DNA of 64,000 nucleotides. It comes from Adiantum capillus-veneris (lineage: Eukaryota > Streptophyta > Polypodiopsida > Polypodiales > Pteridaceae). Location: contig CM043967.1 in NCBI GenBank assembly GCA_014529385.2, positions 5,843,001 through 5,907,000 of the forward strand, given 5' to 3'. The number at the start of each line of letters is the position of its first letter. Position 1 is the stretch's first letter. The position numbers and the translations under genes were made by a program. A model generated the notes under the pieces. The model was not told the DNA's origin. It searched no databases and saw only the letters and a program-made list of their open reading frames with translations. Positions 34,344 through 46,197 of the stretch are shown piece by piece.

Positions 34344-35776
34344 GTTTCCTTTTTCTAACTCCCCTTTACCATCACTATCTCCCTCAGTAGTCCATACCTC
34401 TCGTAAAGACCGTTTTAGTTCTTGGTATTTCTGTTTACGCTCTAGTTTGGTCCACTCTAGGTCTTTTGTTGTTTCTTTTTAAAAAAAAAAACTCTTTTTG
34501 TGATTTTGTTTCTATTTTAGCTTTCCGTACTTGTCTTATTTCCTCTTGCGTTCCTTTTCCTTGAACTTTTTAGAATCTTCTTGGTAATTGATCTTTTACA
34601 CAATCCTCTGCTTTGACAAGCATTAGATAGTGAGTTTTATCTTTTATCCTGGCCATCAGGTTCTCTCACTTTGTTTTCTGGCCATCAAGTTCTCTCTCAC
34701 TTTGTTTTCTGCTCGTTTTCTTGTATAGCGTTCCTGGCGTTAGGGTGCTGATTGGCAAAATCATAAAACTTGATATTCTCTGTTTTCTCCCCACGCTCAC
34801 TTGAGTTGTCTGAACACTCATTATCTGCATCGTTATTTATCTCCAGATTCTCAGAGGAGTTATTAAACTCTTCTCGTTCTGGTGGTTCTACAAACTCATC
34901 TCCTCCTGGTATAAGGCTTACCATGTAATAGGGTAGCACATCATAGCCATCCTTATCGCAAAATTTTGTTGTTGGACTATCTGTAATGGTACAAACATCC
35001 AATGTTGCTAGTATGTGTTCCCATTCTAGAGGTTCTAAGGCATCTTCAGGAAAAGGTTCCGTAATATAATCCTTGTCCTCAATAGATCTTTCTAAGACGA
35101 ATTCCTCTCTTTTTAAGCTCCCACAATGCGAAGCTCCGCACATCCATAGCTCTTTTTGTTGCCCTAACCATGCTGGGAGTTCCGATCCTGCCAATGTAGC
35201 TGAATCAAACTCTTCCACTGGTGTCTGGTTCACATCCTTGTAACTATGGTCTTTTAGGTGTATTTTGGTTGTTGTCTCGCCATGTCTGAGGTATATGTGG
35301 TCGTAACCCCAATCGTGGACCATCTCTAACTTTCGCATGAATGGTCTTCCCAAGATGATCTCGTAATTGCTCTTTTTGTCGAAATTGACTATTGCAAATG
35401 TATGCTCATACTCGATTCCGCACGAGGTGACAATCACTTTTTCTAAGAGTCCTAGAGGCTTCTCCATGAACCCATCTGCCAATTGCAATTTCATTCTGGT
35501 AGCTCTCAAAGCTGATTTTCCCCATTTTTTCCAGATTTCCTTGGTGGAGATAGCAACTCCTGCTCCACTGTCAAGAATAGCTTTGGAAACTACTTGGAAT
35601 TCTACCGGTAGCGTGGTGTTTCCATCTTCTCCCTCGCAATACTCCCCAACCTTGTTTAATGGTACTAGCCTAGTGTTTAGTTGAGGCCTGTCCAATTCTC
35701 CGATCCCTTCCTGAAGCTTCGAGGTGGGGTCTTTCAGTCCAATTTTTTCTAAGCATTTGCCTATTGTGGTCCACAT
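34344..35776 (-). pseudogene. pol: element B retropepsin 1 and linker
   Basis: 359 codons are open (34697-35776). The protease has VPLNKVGEYCEGEDGNTTLP, SKAILDSGAGVAISTKEIWK with catalytic DSG, CGIEYEHTFAIVNF and IILGRPFMRKLE. Conserved linker blocks follow, shared with E1 and A: WLGQQKELWMCGAS, PFPEDALEPLEWEHILATLD, CDKDGYDVLPYY, an acidic stretch and KFYDFANQ. 34344-34696 is a decayed charged linker leading into RT. Confidence 0.92.
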
Positions 35777-35782
35777 GTTTGG

Positions 35783-37200
35783 TCATAACCTTAGGAGTTT
35801 GGCTAATGTGATTGTGCATGCCACTGGGGTGGACAATAACTCAATCAACCCTTGTGAATCCATCACTCTGTTAGAAGAAAGTCTTTGAGATGGGATTGCT
35901 CTCACCTCCGACTTGGCTTCATACTCTCCTAGGTAAGAGGGTAGAGTTTTCAGCGAGTTTGGTTGGCTGTGCCCCGAACTAATTGACCCCTGGTCTCCCC
36001 CTTGTGAATGTATATCAAAGTTCATTTGTGATCTTGCCTCAAATTCTTCAATAGGAGGTAAGATCTCATTTTTCTCTTTTCTCGTGCTGTTCATGTGGTA
36101 ACTCACCCTGTTAGCTTCGCTGGCCTCACGGATTTGCTTCCACAGATCATCTAGACTGTTACAATTCTTACCCATTTCTGCCAATGTTTTAGGCTAGAAC
36201 CCATCACTTGCCTCATCTGTCGTATTTGACACTATGATAGGCTCTCCCCTAGGTTCATAAGCATTCGCAAGTCTTTCCTTTGTTTCTACTTGTTCCTCTA
36301 AAGTTGGTTTGATAGGGGTTGGAGCTCGTATATCATGCCAATTTGTAGGTTTACCAAGCGGGTTTTCTATCAAAGATTGAGCTGTCTCAATCATCTTTCT
36401 ACACATTTCCAACCTCTGTTTTCTATTTCAGCATATGGATAAGTCATCCATATTTTCTCTTGGGTTTGGTTCTTTTTGAGTCTGGCTTCGTAAGCTTTTA
36501 GAAGTGCATCTAACTGCTCATTTACTTTGTCTGCCAGTACTGATCCTCCCGATCCTGCACTTTTGGGTTCTGCTATTTCCTTGGGTGCTATGGTTGCCAT
36601 AGTGTGTGAGCTTAGGCTAGCTAGATCCTCTAAACGCTCTAATCTATCCTTTGTGTGTTTTAACTCCTCGAATAGAGCAGTTTGCTCTCGTTCTTTCCTG
36701 GCTCTCATACGCGCTTTTCTAGCTTTCTAAGTGCTTCTAGGATTTTTCGTTTCTGAACTTGGGGCATCGGTTTTTGGCTCTTCAATTATGGGTTCGTTCA
36801 TCATTCTTTGAGCTTGGGCTCGTGTCACTGCCTGAATAGGTATGATTGTCTCGTTTTCTGACCCTCCACTGGAAGGCACTGCTTCCAGCATGTTCAAGGT
36901 AGTTTTTTCTCCTTTGCTCGGGTTCTTAGGGCAATCAGGAATCAAATGAGTAAATCAATACTCGGTGCAATATGCGTTGACTCTAATGATTTCATCATGA
37001 GGACAGTCTCTTAGCCAATGGTCTCCGCGCCACACTTGTAGCAGGGTCCTTTAGGCTATTGAGGTGCTCCTTGAGCTTCTCTTTGTTGGTATGCATGTCT
37101 CTGCCCACCCATGCCTCCGTTGGCTATGAACAACAATGTTCGTTCATCCAAGCTATATCTTCCTTCTCCTGATGCCTGTGCAACTGTAGGTGGTCCTGAA
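35783..37200 (-). pseudogene. gag: element B zinc knuckles and gag-pol linker
   Basis: A nucleocapsid-type region at 36.9-37.05 kb: CYKCG, then after a one-base shift HWLRDCP, followed by an IPDCPKNP remnant of a second knuckle. A charged helix follows (RARKEREQTALFEELKHTKDR), then SVLADKVNEQLDALLKAYEA, matching the first line of E1, and conserved linker LKTLPSYLGEYEAKSEVRAI. Broken into 36727-36945, 36391-36708, 36194-36412 and 35783-36184. Confidence 0.82.
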
Positions 37201-37207
37201 TTTTCTA

Positions 37208-38583
37208 TCATGCTCCATGGTTCTGGTGTTGAGGGTTCTTCCAGTGGATAATAGGTAGGATTTGCAGCATATTCCCACTAGGATCTTTACAATATGAATG
37301 CATAGGCACCAAATCCTTCTCTTCTGATTTGATTACGGTTGGTGTGTATCTTATGCCGACTGGTCGTAATCCTGGTAGGGGTGGTTGTTGCCCCAACACT
37401 GGTTGTGGTCTTTCTACACCTACAGGTCCTGGTAGGTTGCTTGCTTGATACCTAGGCATTGGTGGAACTTGAGGAGAAGCTACCTGAGCTTGGGGAGCGT
37501 AAGGTCTCTCTCTCACATATCCCTTGTTATAATAACATTCCTCCGTCCATGGTTTGTCCATTTTTGTTCAATAGCACACCACTTGGGCTGTTTAGCTTGG
37601 GGTTTGGTATACAAGTTAATCTTTTTTAGCGCTTCCTCTACAAGTTGGTCCTGATTTACAGCTACTTCTCATTCCGATGTTGTCTTAGAAGACTTGCTTC
37701 CACTTTGTTGTGAGGATGAATCGTCGTCAAGATCCTTGAACTCACCCTCTTTGTAGATCGCACAATTGTCTACAAGGTAAAGAGCCTCCTTAGTTAACTC
37801 ATTTAACGTCGTGCTCCTCTTCATATGTAAGTCCTTCTGGAGATCTGCATTCCTTAGTCCTTGGATAAATATAAGCATAGGTCTGAACTTAACATATCTT
37901 TTTAGTCGTAGGGCTGTCTTTCGCACAGATTCCTCGTATTTTTGTTTGAATTTATGGATTTGTGAGACTGTAATATGAGCTATCCCCCTTTGTGAGAATT
38001 CCTTGATAAACTCGTCAAACACCTCCTCCATAGACTCAAACTCTCTTCGCTCCACAGAGTCAAACCAAGTAGCAGCGTCATCCTTTAGGGTTAGTCCAAA
38101 CCCTGCACATTGGGTAGGGAAGTCTAACACCTCTTCCGCTCTAATTACACGCACAAAGGCTGCTACATGATCTCTTGGATCTCTGTTTCCCGTGTATTTC
38201 TTGTTTATCCATTTTTGCACTTGAGAAGGTCTAATTCTACGATGGTCTACAAATCTCATCATTGGGTCTCCACGTCCCAATCTATATACCTCCTCTGGTC
38301 TTCTGTAGTAGGCTGGTTCCTCTCCCAATGGTGCTCCTAAGCCAAAATTTCTAATAGTTCTTGCAAGAGATGGTTCATCTCTTTGAACTCGTTCTATGGG
38401 TGGTCTTCCAGGCTCTGTTGACCCTTGAGTCTTTGGCTTACTCTCTCCTTGATACAGTGAATAGAGTGGTGGTTCTTGTAAATCCCTTAGCCCTCTTGCG
38501 GCTTGATAACCATCTCGATTTTGGTCTTGCTCTAATGTTGCACTCTGTTGAAGCCATGCCTACAATGATGGCTGAGTTGCTGG
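37208..38583 (-). pseudogene. gag: element B gag capsid domain
   Basis: The central part (37669-38328) is a retrotransposon gag capsid: QVQKWINKKYTGNRDPRDHV, FPTQCAGFGLTLKDDAATWF, IKEFSQRGIAHITVSQIHKF, then KQKYEESVRKTALRLKRYV. This domain assembles the virus-like particle. Upstream, the same frame (38330-38583) encodes a disordered Pro/Arg-rich segment. Downstream, 37208-37561 is Pro-rich with a KPWTEECYY remnant of a Trp/Cys motif also seen in element A. Confidence 0.9.
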
Positions 38584-39521
38584 TTAGTTTTGGTTGTTGA
38601 ATATCTGCGGTCGGGTAGAATGTGAGGTCGCGTCATACTCCTCTGAAAATGGATTTGTCGACTTGCTAGGGGTGTAGGGTGCTCTTGGCACTTCATCGGG
38701 GACATATGTTGATGTTCCTGGAACTGTTGCCTTTTCTACCTCCTCTGAGAGAATACGTTGGTATTCTCGCCCGTACCTATCAACAAAAATGATATCCTTC
38801 CCCATAGCAATTTTATAAGAGAATAAGTAAAGAACCTTGTCTTTGCTTAACTCGTTTGGGTATGGTTCTTTGCAACGAAAGTAAGAGACTATTCCCTCGC
38901 TCTCATGCTTGTAAATTCCCACATTCTCATTATAAGTTGAGACCCTGGTTGTTTTCTTATCATACATAAAAATCGCTCCAGGTCGATCAATGTTTAGAGG
39001 TGGTTCTTGAGTTTTTGAAACCATTTTCCCCTTCACCACGTTATCTCCATATCTATTGTAATCTTCAGGGTTACTAACTATCATATAGTGGTTCCGCTTT
39101 TCGTCTCAGAATCTATCTCCATCATCATAGGCTCGAATTATCTCCAATCTCTGAGCCGGCCTTTCTTCAATACAAATACACTTGCGTCCTCGATACTCAG
39201 AATAAACTAGGGCTCCCCTCGAGTTTGTTCCTTCTAAGAAGATCACAGTGAACTTGGAATCATTCAAAGGATTTAGGGAGGTGCTTCCTCCTGGCATTTG
39301 TCCGTCATAGGTGAAACCTCCTGGCTATTGACTACCCATCATGAAGAAGGATTGTCTGATGAAGTGTCAGTATCACTACCCTCCTCAATAATTGGTGCTA
39401 GTGGATCTAGCCTTGCCTGAGTTACACTCTCCTCGGTGGACACTAAGCTACCCTGGTCACCTGCCACCTTTTGGTCTCTAAAAATGTATCTTCCTGATCT
39501 TAAATTCATCAAACTTAGCAA
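38584..39521 (-). pseudogene. gag: element B gag N-terminal domain
   Basis: Three open pieces. 39339-39521 reads MNLRSGRYIF and DQGSLVSTEESVTQARLDP, matching NLRSACVLGN and RVSTEESVNQGNSL of element A. 39106-39297 and 38584-39084 share a frame, separated by a stop near 39106. They contain a domain of about 170 residues ending KVLYLFSYKIAMGKDIIFVD and ILSEEVE, similar in pattern to element A (IIYIFKIKDKGSTNLPTYLF, MTLEEVE). I do not recognise this domain. It lies N-terminal to capsid, where matrix-like functions reside in other retroelements (inference). Confidence 0.65.
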
Positions 39522-41333
39522 TGCAACTTATCACAAATCCAACCACTTACCTGGCAAAGGATTAGTCTCCGCACAACTTCTTGATTTGCTACTGAATATA
39601 CCTGTACACAAGCGTTTAAGTTCGGAAATCGAATCAAAGCATTTAACCGCTAGAGGTTATCTTAGTAATGATTGGTATAACTGGAGAGTTAACCTCAACA
39701 ACTACTGTATTTTATACATTGCTGATGTTCTGGATTAGGTCTGCTAATCTAGAACAGTACTTCCCTCGGATGTTGGTCAATTTACCTGAAAAGTCTTAAT
39801 TTTGTCTTTGCTTCGTCAAAAGGTCAAACAAGGTCCAAATTAACTTCTGAAAGAAGTTCTGGAACTCTTAAGCTAAATGGAACCTCACTGTATAAGCTCA
39901 ATCAAATTTTCTCTTCACTAAGCCCCAATAGACATCCTACGCGTAGGATGTCTCCTGCTCTGTTTTGGCTTGATTTTTGCACTATGGATTCCCCTTGATA
40001 TGCTAAGTCCACAGTTGTTTTTACTTTTTGATTTGGACACCTATAAGCTGGTCAATGGATCAGAAATCTGTTCCGACAGCCTGCTGATGGTCTTGATCAG
40101 TCTAATCAACTCCAATTTGGACCAAAATTGACTAGAAGGCTTGCCTCAGGCTATACAATACCTTGCTATGCCTACAGTCAGTATCTGGCTTCAATTTCTT
40201 TCTTTAGACATTCTACGCGTAGCATGTGTTTTTGCTCAGAATAGCTTCAAATGCAAAGCACAGACTCCTCTTGAGGTGCTGATCACTTTGGTATGCTCAA
40301 AATTGAGTTTGGAGTGCAAAATCACACAGATGACATCCTACACGTAGGATGTCTTTTTGGTCTATTTGTCTCCAGACTTGACCCACAACTTCCCCTTGAT
40401 GTCAGCAACCCAGTGGTATGCTTAGATTTTGGTTTGGATTTCAAAAGTCTCCAATTTTAGCTGTTCTAGCCTTTTAGCTGTTTTAGCCTTTTTTAGTCAA
40501 AAGTGCTAAAGTCTGCTTAGAACCTAATTTTTTCACCCAAATGAGATGAAACCTCTCTCAGTCACTCAATATATCATGCAGATCATGCTCATGCAGCCAT
40601 CCTATGGTTTTGGTCTTAAAATAATGCTTTGGCACAATTTGGGTAGGATATCTAGCAATTTCTGTCTATCTGGCCCTATCCTGTCAAGATATGGTCAAAT
40701 TTCCACTTTCCAGGTGAAAATAGGGTAAAACCTACCTTCTGAACACACTGGTCATCTCAAAATCCCAAAATTTCCACCATATTAGCCTGTAGACATCCTA
40801 CAAGTAGGATGTCTCCTGGCTTAAAATTAAATTTTTTCCTGACAGAAATGCTCCTGATGCTCTGCAGCTCTATCAGAAATACTCACAGTAACTTTTGGAA
40901 TTCACTTCAGCTTTCAAACACACTTTTGCGTCTTTTACAACCTTGTGATCAATCTAACAAGCATGAAGTGCTCTAGATCTAGAATCCTGATGTCCTACTT
41001 ACTCTACTCCTACTCATCATGTGAAATGGTGATAATGGTGTTTTGGTTGCTTTCTGGCCTCTCCGGACTCTCAAGCTCTCCTCTCACCTCTTCTACCACT
41101 CCAACTCCTACTTCTTACAACACAACTCAACTAAGAACTAAAAATCTATCAAAATCTACCTAAGTCTACCTAAGTCGAAGGATCCCTGCCAGACACACGC
41201 TCCCTAGACTCCCTCGAAGACCTAGAGAGTCCTACACCCTCTGATCCTATCTAGATGTAAAACGAGACTCTTGGCAAGCCAAAGAATCCCTATCCTCAAG
41301 GACTAGTCTCGATCGCCTACCTAAGGTTTTCGT
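39522..41333. repeat. element B 5' leader with palindrome cluster 2
   Basis: Untranslated leader between primer site and gag. Palindromes on the arm GACATCCTACG: 39931-39952 (perfect), 40206-40227 (several changes), 40332-40353 (one change) and 40792-40813 (two central changes). 39931 to 40206 is 275 bp, and 40206 to 40792 is 586 bp, about twice 293. The 40332 copy is off phase. Apart from these repeats and a (CA/CT)-rich stretch near 41.1 kb I see no structure. Confidence 0.88.
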
Positions 41334-41350
41334 CCCGGGCAGGGCGCCAA
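41334..41350 (-). other. primer binding site of element B
   Basis: Next to the inner end of the 5' LTR the minus strand reads TTGGCGCCCTGCCCGGGA. TGGCGCC followed by a CCGGG-type stretch is the complement of a tRNA 3' end ending GGCGCCA, as in several plant gypsy elements primed by tRNA-Asp-like molecules. The exact tRNA is not settled. Confidence 0.75.
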
Positions 41351-42276
41351 TGTTGGACGGATATGCCGCGACGGACGTCAGCACAACGAGAACTCACCTA
41401 ACAAGATATGTCTAAGGACGAAGCTCGATCCGCAGGCGCATGGAAGCAAGCATAGGGTGTCAACCTACACTCGACCGACTCCTAACTAATTCCTATAGAG
41501 GTCTCTACCCAATGTCAAAGCTACAGCCTTCATGAGTGCATAAGAGAAAACCTTCTACAACGCTTTCTAGAGTCGAACACCCATCAAACAATCTCGAAAC
41601 GCCACAGAACTTGAAAGAGACCCTACTAACACCAATAGGTTGCTCTCCCTAGGGTCTATGAACCAAAACCCCAACCCAAAACACCTGGTGCAAAATCACG
41701 TAGGATGTCTGGCCAAAATTTTGCAAGTCGTCGTTTCCGAAAACTAAAGTGCCTAATGTGTAGCTCTACTCAATGCGAACGTGTGGATATGCTGCAATGC
41801 AAAATCGGACAATATATGCCCACCGAATCACCAGATGAAGCTCGTAGATGGAGCTTGCAAAACCAAATCGTACGCGCGCAATGTAGGTATTGGCGCGCAG
41901 CTCTCGTCGGGGGCAACACGCTGCACTTCTCCGCACTCGATTCCGACCACCGGTGCGCACATAGCATCAAGATGAAGCTCTCACTCTCTCTCGTACACAG
42001 TACGCTCACTCACAGACTTCAAACTTTTTTAAAATGATAAAAGGTCTTCTATTAAGGTCAAAAAGTCGTATAAATACCTTACAATTCTCAAACCCTAATG
42101 TTCCATTTTAACCATCTACTCAATCTAAATGTCAAAACTGGGATACAATCTGGAAACTTTTGTAAGCCCCAATATCTACAAGGTGAAATGTAGGATTTTC
42201 TTAATAAATAAATAATTACAAAAAATAATAATCTACTGAGAAGTCAATTTCAGTAGGGTGTGTCCAGCTTCTAACA
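41351..42276 (-). repeat. 5' LTR of element B
   Basis: Partner of 22579-23506. ACGTAGGATGTCT at 41698-41710 is the right half of B's palindrome, 347 bp from the U5 end. Its context GTGCAAAATCAC also precedes the full palindrome at 40332, as if the LTR copy had lost only the left arm. Confidence 0.95.
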
Positions 42277-42281
42277 GACTC
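42277..42281. other. target-site duplication of element B (right)
   Basis: GACTC, identical to 22574-22578. Confidence 0.93.
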
Positions 42282-43260
42282 CTTCAAAGTGCATGTACTT
42301 TACAAGCACTACATTATGTCCTGGATACGGAGGTTGTTGTCCCAACACAGGTTCAGGTCTTTCCATACCCATTGGTGGTCTTTAAGCTTGGGCCATATTA
42401 GGCTGATATCTATACATGGGTTGTCCTTGTGGCCTCATGGGCACGTACTGAACATTCCCATCATACTTTGGTCTGAAGTAGCACTCGTGGGTCTCATGGT
42501 TGGTCCATTTACCCTCGATTTCACACCATTTTTGTGGCCTGATTGGTTGCCCCTGTGGAGGTATCCCTTGTCCTGGTCCTCTCATAGATGCTTTTTGCAT
42601 ATTGTTCATCATGTCGTTCATCCTTTTTAGCATATCTTCTATGGCTGAGAGTGGTGCCGCAGCAGCCGTTCCCACTTGTGCTGGTTTTGTGGATGCTGTT
42701 TTCTCTATTTGGTTATCCGTAGGGACATCTTCTTCGTTGAAGATCTCGTAATTGTCTCCTAGGTCAATCGCATCAGACACACACGCTTCTAGGGTTGTAT
42801 GCTCTTTACTATAGAGTATAGCATGAAGTTCTTTGTTTAGCAGTCCTTCCAGAAACAAAGATACAAGTCGTTCTTCTGTAGGTATCTCCATCTTTGGGCA
42901 TCTGGCAATGTATTGTTTCATTCGAGTTGCACAATCCCTAACAGACTCACCATGTTTCTGTTTAAAGATGTAGATTTGAGCTACCGTATTATGTTTAATC
43001 CCCGTTTTGGAACAAGCAGCTACAAATCCTTGAGCTAATGTACTCAAGTCCATGATCGACCTTGGTGGAATGTTTTGGAATCATGTCAAAGATTTTCCTT
43101 CTAATATCATTCCAAACCCCTCGAATTGAGTATGGAAATCAAATATACGCTCTGCTCTTAGCACTTGCTTAAAGCTTGCTAAGTGGTCATATGGATCCCT
43201 TGGTCCACTGTATTTTTTGACCCATTTTTGAAAATCAGCTGGTGTGACACGTCTGTTTGG
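42282..43260 (-). pseudogene. gag: element A gag capsid domain (5' part of interrupted gag)
   Basis: The capsid domain begins near 43258 (RRVTPADFQKWVKKYSGPRD, then DHLASFKQVLRAERIFDF) and runs on through 42382-43053: FVAACSKTGIKHNTVAQIYI, KQKHGESVRDCATRMKQYI, LFLEGLLNKELHAILY. A TGA at 43082-43084 replaces the Trp expected in a TWFQNIPP motif. Downstream is an Ala/Pro/Met/Gln-rich region with a KWCEIEGKWTNHETHEC cluster, a possible extra zinc-binding site. The frame stops at 42276-42281, where element B is inserted, and resumes in phase at 22573. Confidence 0.88.
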
Positions 43261-43458
43261 TTCAACTCCAGGTCTTCTAGGAGTTGGTCCTGTTCTGAGT
43301 CCTTCAAATCATCCTGTTGGAAATAGTGACTCATGTAGGCCTGGACTAGCCTTAGTGTCACGTGGTTTTCTACGTGATGAGGTGGTTTCTGGTTTCTTCA
43401 CATTACTCTCAAATGATCTCTCACGGTGTTCCTCTCTTAGAATTGTTTATGGTCCTTG

Positions 43459-44264
43459 TCACAATATCCAATCCCGTATGGAATGCCCTAGGTATTTGGT
43501 TTGTTCTACCTCCTCAAGAGTCATCATAACAAAGTTGTTGCTATAACAATCCCTAAACAGGTAGGTTGGTAGGTTTGTTGATCCCTTATCTTTGATCTTG
43601 AAGATATAGATGATCTTCATGGCCGTTAATTGTCCTGGTTTGACATGAGAAGTCCACAAAAGATCTTTTATGTTTCTATCTTCCCAACAATAGACTCCGA
43701 TCCTAGGATTATCCGTACTAAGCCATTTCAAAGGCTTCAAGTCTACTTGATTGTATCCTTCGAATTCTAAAGTTGGCGGTCCTTCTTTTGCTGACATGTC
43801 TGGGATTATAATGTTTACTTCTAACCCCCATTTGTCTATCACGTCAGGGTTTTCAACCTGTAAATATCGAGTTTTGTTTTGATCCACATATATTTTTTCT
43901 TGTTTGTTTGCCCTAACCTCTTCTTCGAACTCAATACCATGGTCATCAATGCGAATAGCATACTCCTCGTTAGGGTCCAAGTAAACCTGGGATCCATGAC
44001 GGTTAGTCTTGTAAACAGTAGTATATGCTTATAACGCACTGTCGTTCCGGTTTCCAAGTGAGTTGAGTAAGAAGACATTCTGGATGTTGAATCCAAAAAA
44101 GTGTCTGAGACTTCTTCAGGAATTGCGTGCAAGGAATTGCCTTGATTCACGCTTTCTTCGGTAGATACTCTACTGAAGGTTTCTCTGAGTATGCCCTGGT
44201 TTCCTAGTACACAAGCAGATCTAAGGTTCATATAGACTTTTGAAGCCCTGGATAGAGTACTCAC
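43459..44264 (-). pseudogene. gag: element A gag N-terminal domain
   Basis: Two overlapping open pieces in different frames (43839-44264 and 43459-43980), so one frameshift near 43.95 kb. The N-terminus NLRSACVLGNQGIL and RVSTEESVNQ matches element B. The remainder (PTLEFEGYNQVDLKPLKWL, IYIFKIKDKGSTNL, FVMMTLEEVEQTKYL) shows the same domain pattern as B's 38584-39084. Unknown function. Confidence 0.65.
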
Positions 44265-46176
44265 CTTTGGATTGACTTGTCGTCAATTTTCACTCGATTC
44301 AATTGCAACTTTCTGTCAAGCCACTGATTCCTTGTCTGCAACCTAATTCCTGTACAAATTTAATCAAGTTAGCTATTCTTCTATAAAGACAGTAGAGCTC
44401 TTGAGAACTCTCGTGATTGGTCTCTCTGTATCACTTCAAATCGAGCTATGGGAGTCAAAATTTGACTTTAGCAAAAATCAAAGGTCTAATCTGCAACCTG
44501 TAAATTGAGTGTACATGTATCAATTTTGATTTGATTGAACCCAAATTTGCCCTGTGGCTTTATATCATGTTGGTTTATCACTGTATAAGTTCAAAAGTAA
44601 AAAATGATGTCTCTAGATAGCAGAAGTAAATAATCGTGATTATTTAATTTTGTCAATGTTTTACACTTTTTTGATAGGTTTGGAAAGTATACAACTTGTT
44701 AGAGTCTCTGGGAAAATTTCAACAAGTTTGGACCAATTCTGATCAAGTTTATCAACTGTTTGGTGTGTGCAGACTCTGATTTCGAGAATCTAGCCTAAAT
44801 CTCACTTTGGGGATCCAAATTTCACCAAAATTGATTTGTGAGGTCTACTTGATGTGCTTGACCTTGTGGTATACTCAAACTTGCAAAATCATCAAGTTTT
44901 AAAGCAGACGTAAATAATCGTGATTATTTACTCCAGTTACATTTTTGCAAGTTTCTGCCCCAACTTTGACACAGATCTGTTAAGCACCTTAAGTTACGGT
45001 CACTAGCCAATTTTCATCAGATTTGGGTAATTTTTGGTCAAATGGTCATCAATTATCTGTCCGCAGACTAACTTTGCAATTTTAGTCACAAATTTCACTC
45101 TAGTGGCCAAATCTTACCAAATTTGGTTTGTGGGCTTCTTACAACATGATAAAGCTAGTGGTATGCAGACTTGGTCAAAAAAGTTGAAAAATAGGGCATA
45201 TGTAAATAATCGTGATTATTTACTTTTGATAATTTTTTGGTCAACTGAGCATATACACATGTTTATCACATCAACATAAGCCTATAAAACAAATTTCAAC
45301 AAGTTTGGATAATTTTTTCCCAAATCTATACTCAAGGTTCAAAAAGTCAGTACAAACTTTAGTTTTTACCCAATTTTTTGCGAGTTTAGTGATCGAAATC
45401 TTTTGGGCCTTTACAAAAGTTATTTGTACACATGCAATGAGTCAATGCTTTGAACCTTGGCCAATTTAGATCAGAAAGTTAATAATCGCAATTATTAACT
45501 TTAGGCTTGAAATGAGCACTTTTTTGCAATTTTCTCAAAGACAGTTTTTATATGATGTTTTTTAAGCCTATGAATCAAGTCAAAACTTAATTTGGCCTAA
45601 ATTATCCATAAAAAGTATATAATCTGAGTTTTGGCCAACTCTTGAAATTTTTACCTCGAAGTGTCTTTGAGCTTACCAACTCGTTCGGACAACTCTCAGG
45701 CTTACTCTCCAGTGGGATTGAGCATATTTGAGTCTTTTCAAGCTATTTCTAGCCGTAGACCTGAAATTCTGTAACTTCCAATAACAACTCACACTTGATT
45801 CTTTCAAAGAGAGCAATGTTCTGAAATCCACCTCGGATCCTACTTACCCTACTCCTACATTCTCATGCAGCGGGGTTGTGGAAAGTGTCCACAAACACTC
45901 GTTTTCTTGTGTTTTTTTATGTTTTTCAGAGTCTTGATCTTAAGACTTGTCTTGTCTACCAATCATTCTCCAAATCCTAATCTAAATCTACAATCCTATA
46001 GTCCTAAAGATACTCAGCAAGTACGATTACTTCCAAGCTACCTCTACAGAGCAAAAGACGACAATCTTAAGCTATGCGGTTTCGAAGAGAAAGTTTTGAA
46101 CTCTAGGTGAACCTAGAGGAAGTTGAAGGACAACTACACAAGATGCTCATGTTTTTTCCTAGTTTAGGTCTCTTCA
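44265..46176. repeat. element A 5' leader with palindrome cluster 2
   Basis: Untranslated leader. Four dyads on arm GTAAATAATC: 44626-44647, 44910-44931, 45202-45223 and 45478-45499 (the last a GTTAATAAT variant). Spacings 284, 292 and 276 bp. The two middle copies have perfect 10-bp arms around a central GT. Intervals contain recurring phrases (caagtttgga, ccaaatttg) suggesting decayed tandem units of about 285 bp. Confidence 0.92.
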
Positions 46177-46197
46177 ATCCTCGACAGCAGCGCCAAA
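46177..46197 (-). other. primer binding site of element A
   Basis: On the minus strand the LTR end is followed by TTTGGCGCTGCTGTCGAGG. TGGCGC at this position resembles the element B site and fits a tRNA ending GCGCCA. The match beyond the first six bases is weaker than in B. Confidence 0.6.

Larger units (their letters stand above)
22579..42276 (-). mobile_element. Element B: 19.7-kb Ty3/gypsy LTR retrotransposon nested in element A
   Basis: LTRs at 22579-23506 (928 bp) and 41351-42276 (926 bp), perfect 5-bp target duplication GACTC, primer site at 41334-41349 and polypurine tract at 23507-23520. Minus-strand transcription. Contents 5' to 3': leader with palindromes; gag; zinc knuckles; retropepsin 1; RT-RNase H; extra zinc module; integrase; retropepsin 2; W-x-P-K tail; internal polypurine tract; second palindrome cluster; coiled-coil ORF. 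By eye the two LTRs differ at about one base in twenty over the first 300 bp, so it is not recent. The insertion interrupts A's gag frame, which resumes in phase once B and one GACTC are removed. Confidence 0.96.

Noticed and set aside
22579-42276. The two 0.93-kb repeats as a segmental duplication
   Set aside because: TG...CA ends, primer site, polypurine tract and 5-bp target duplication show they are LTRs.
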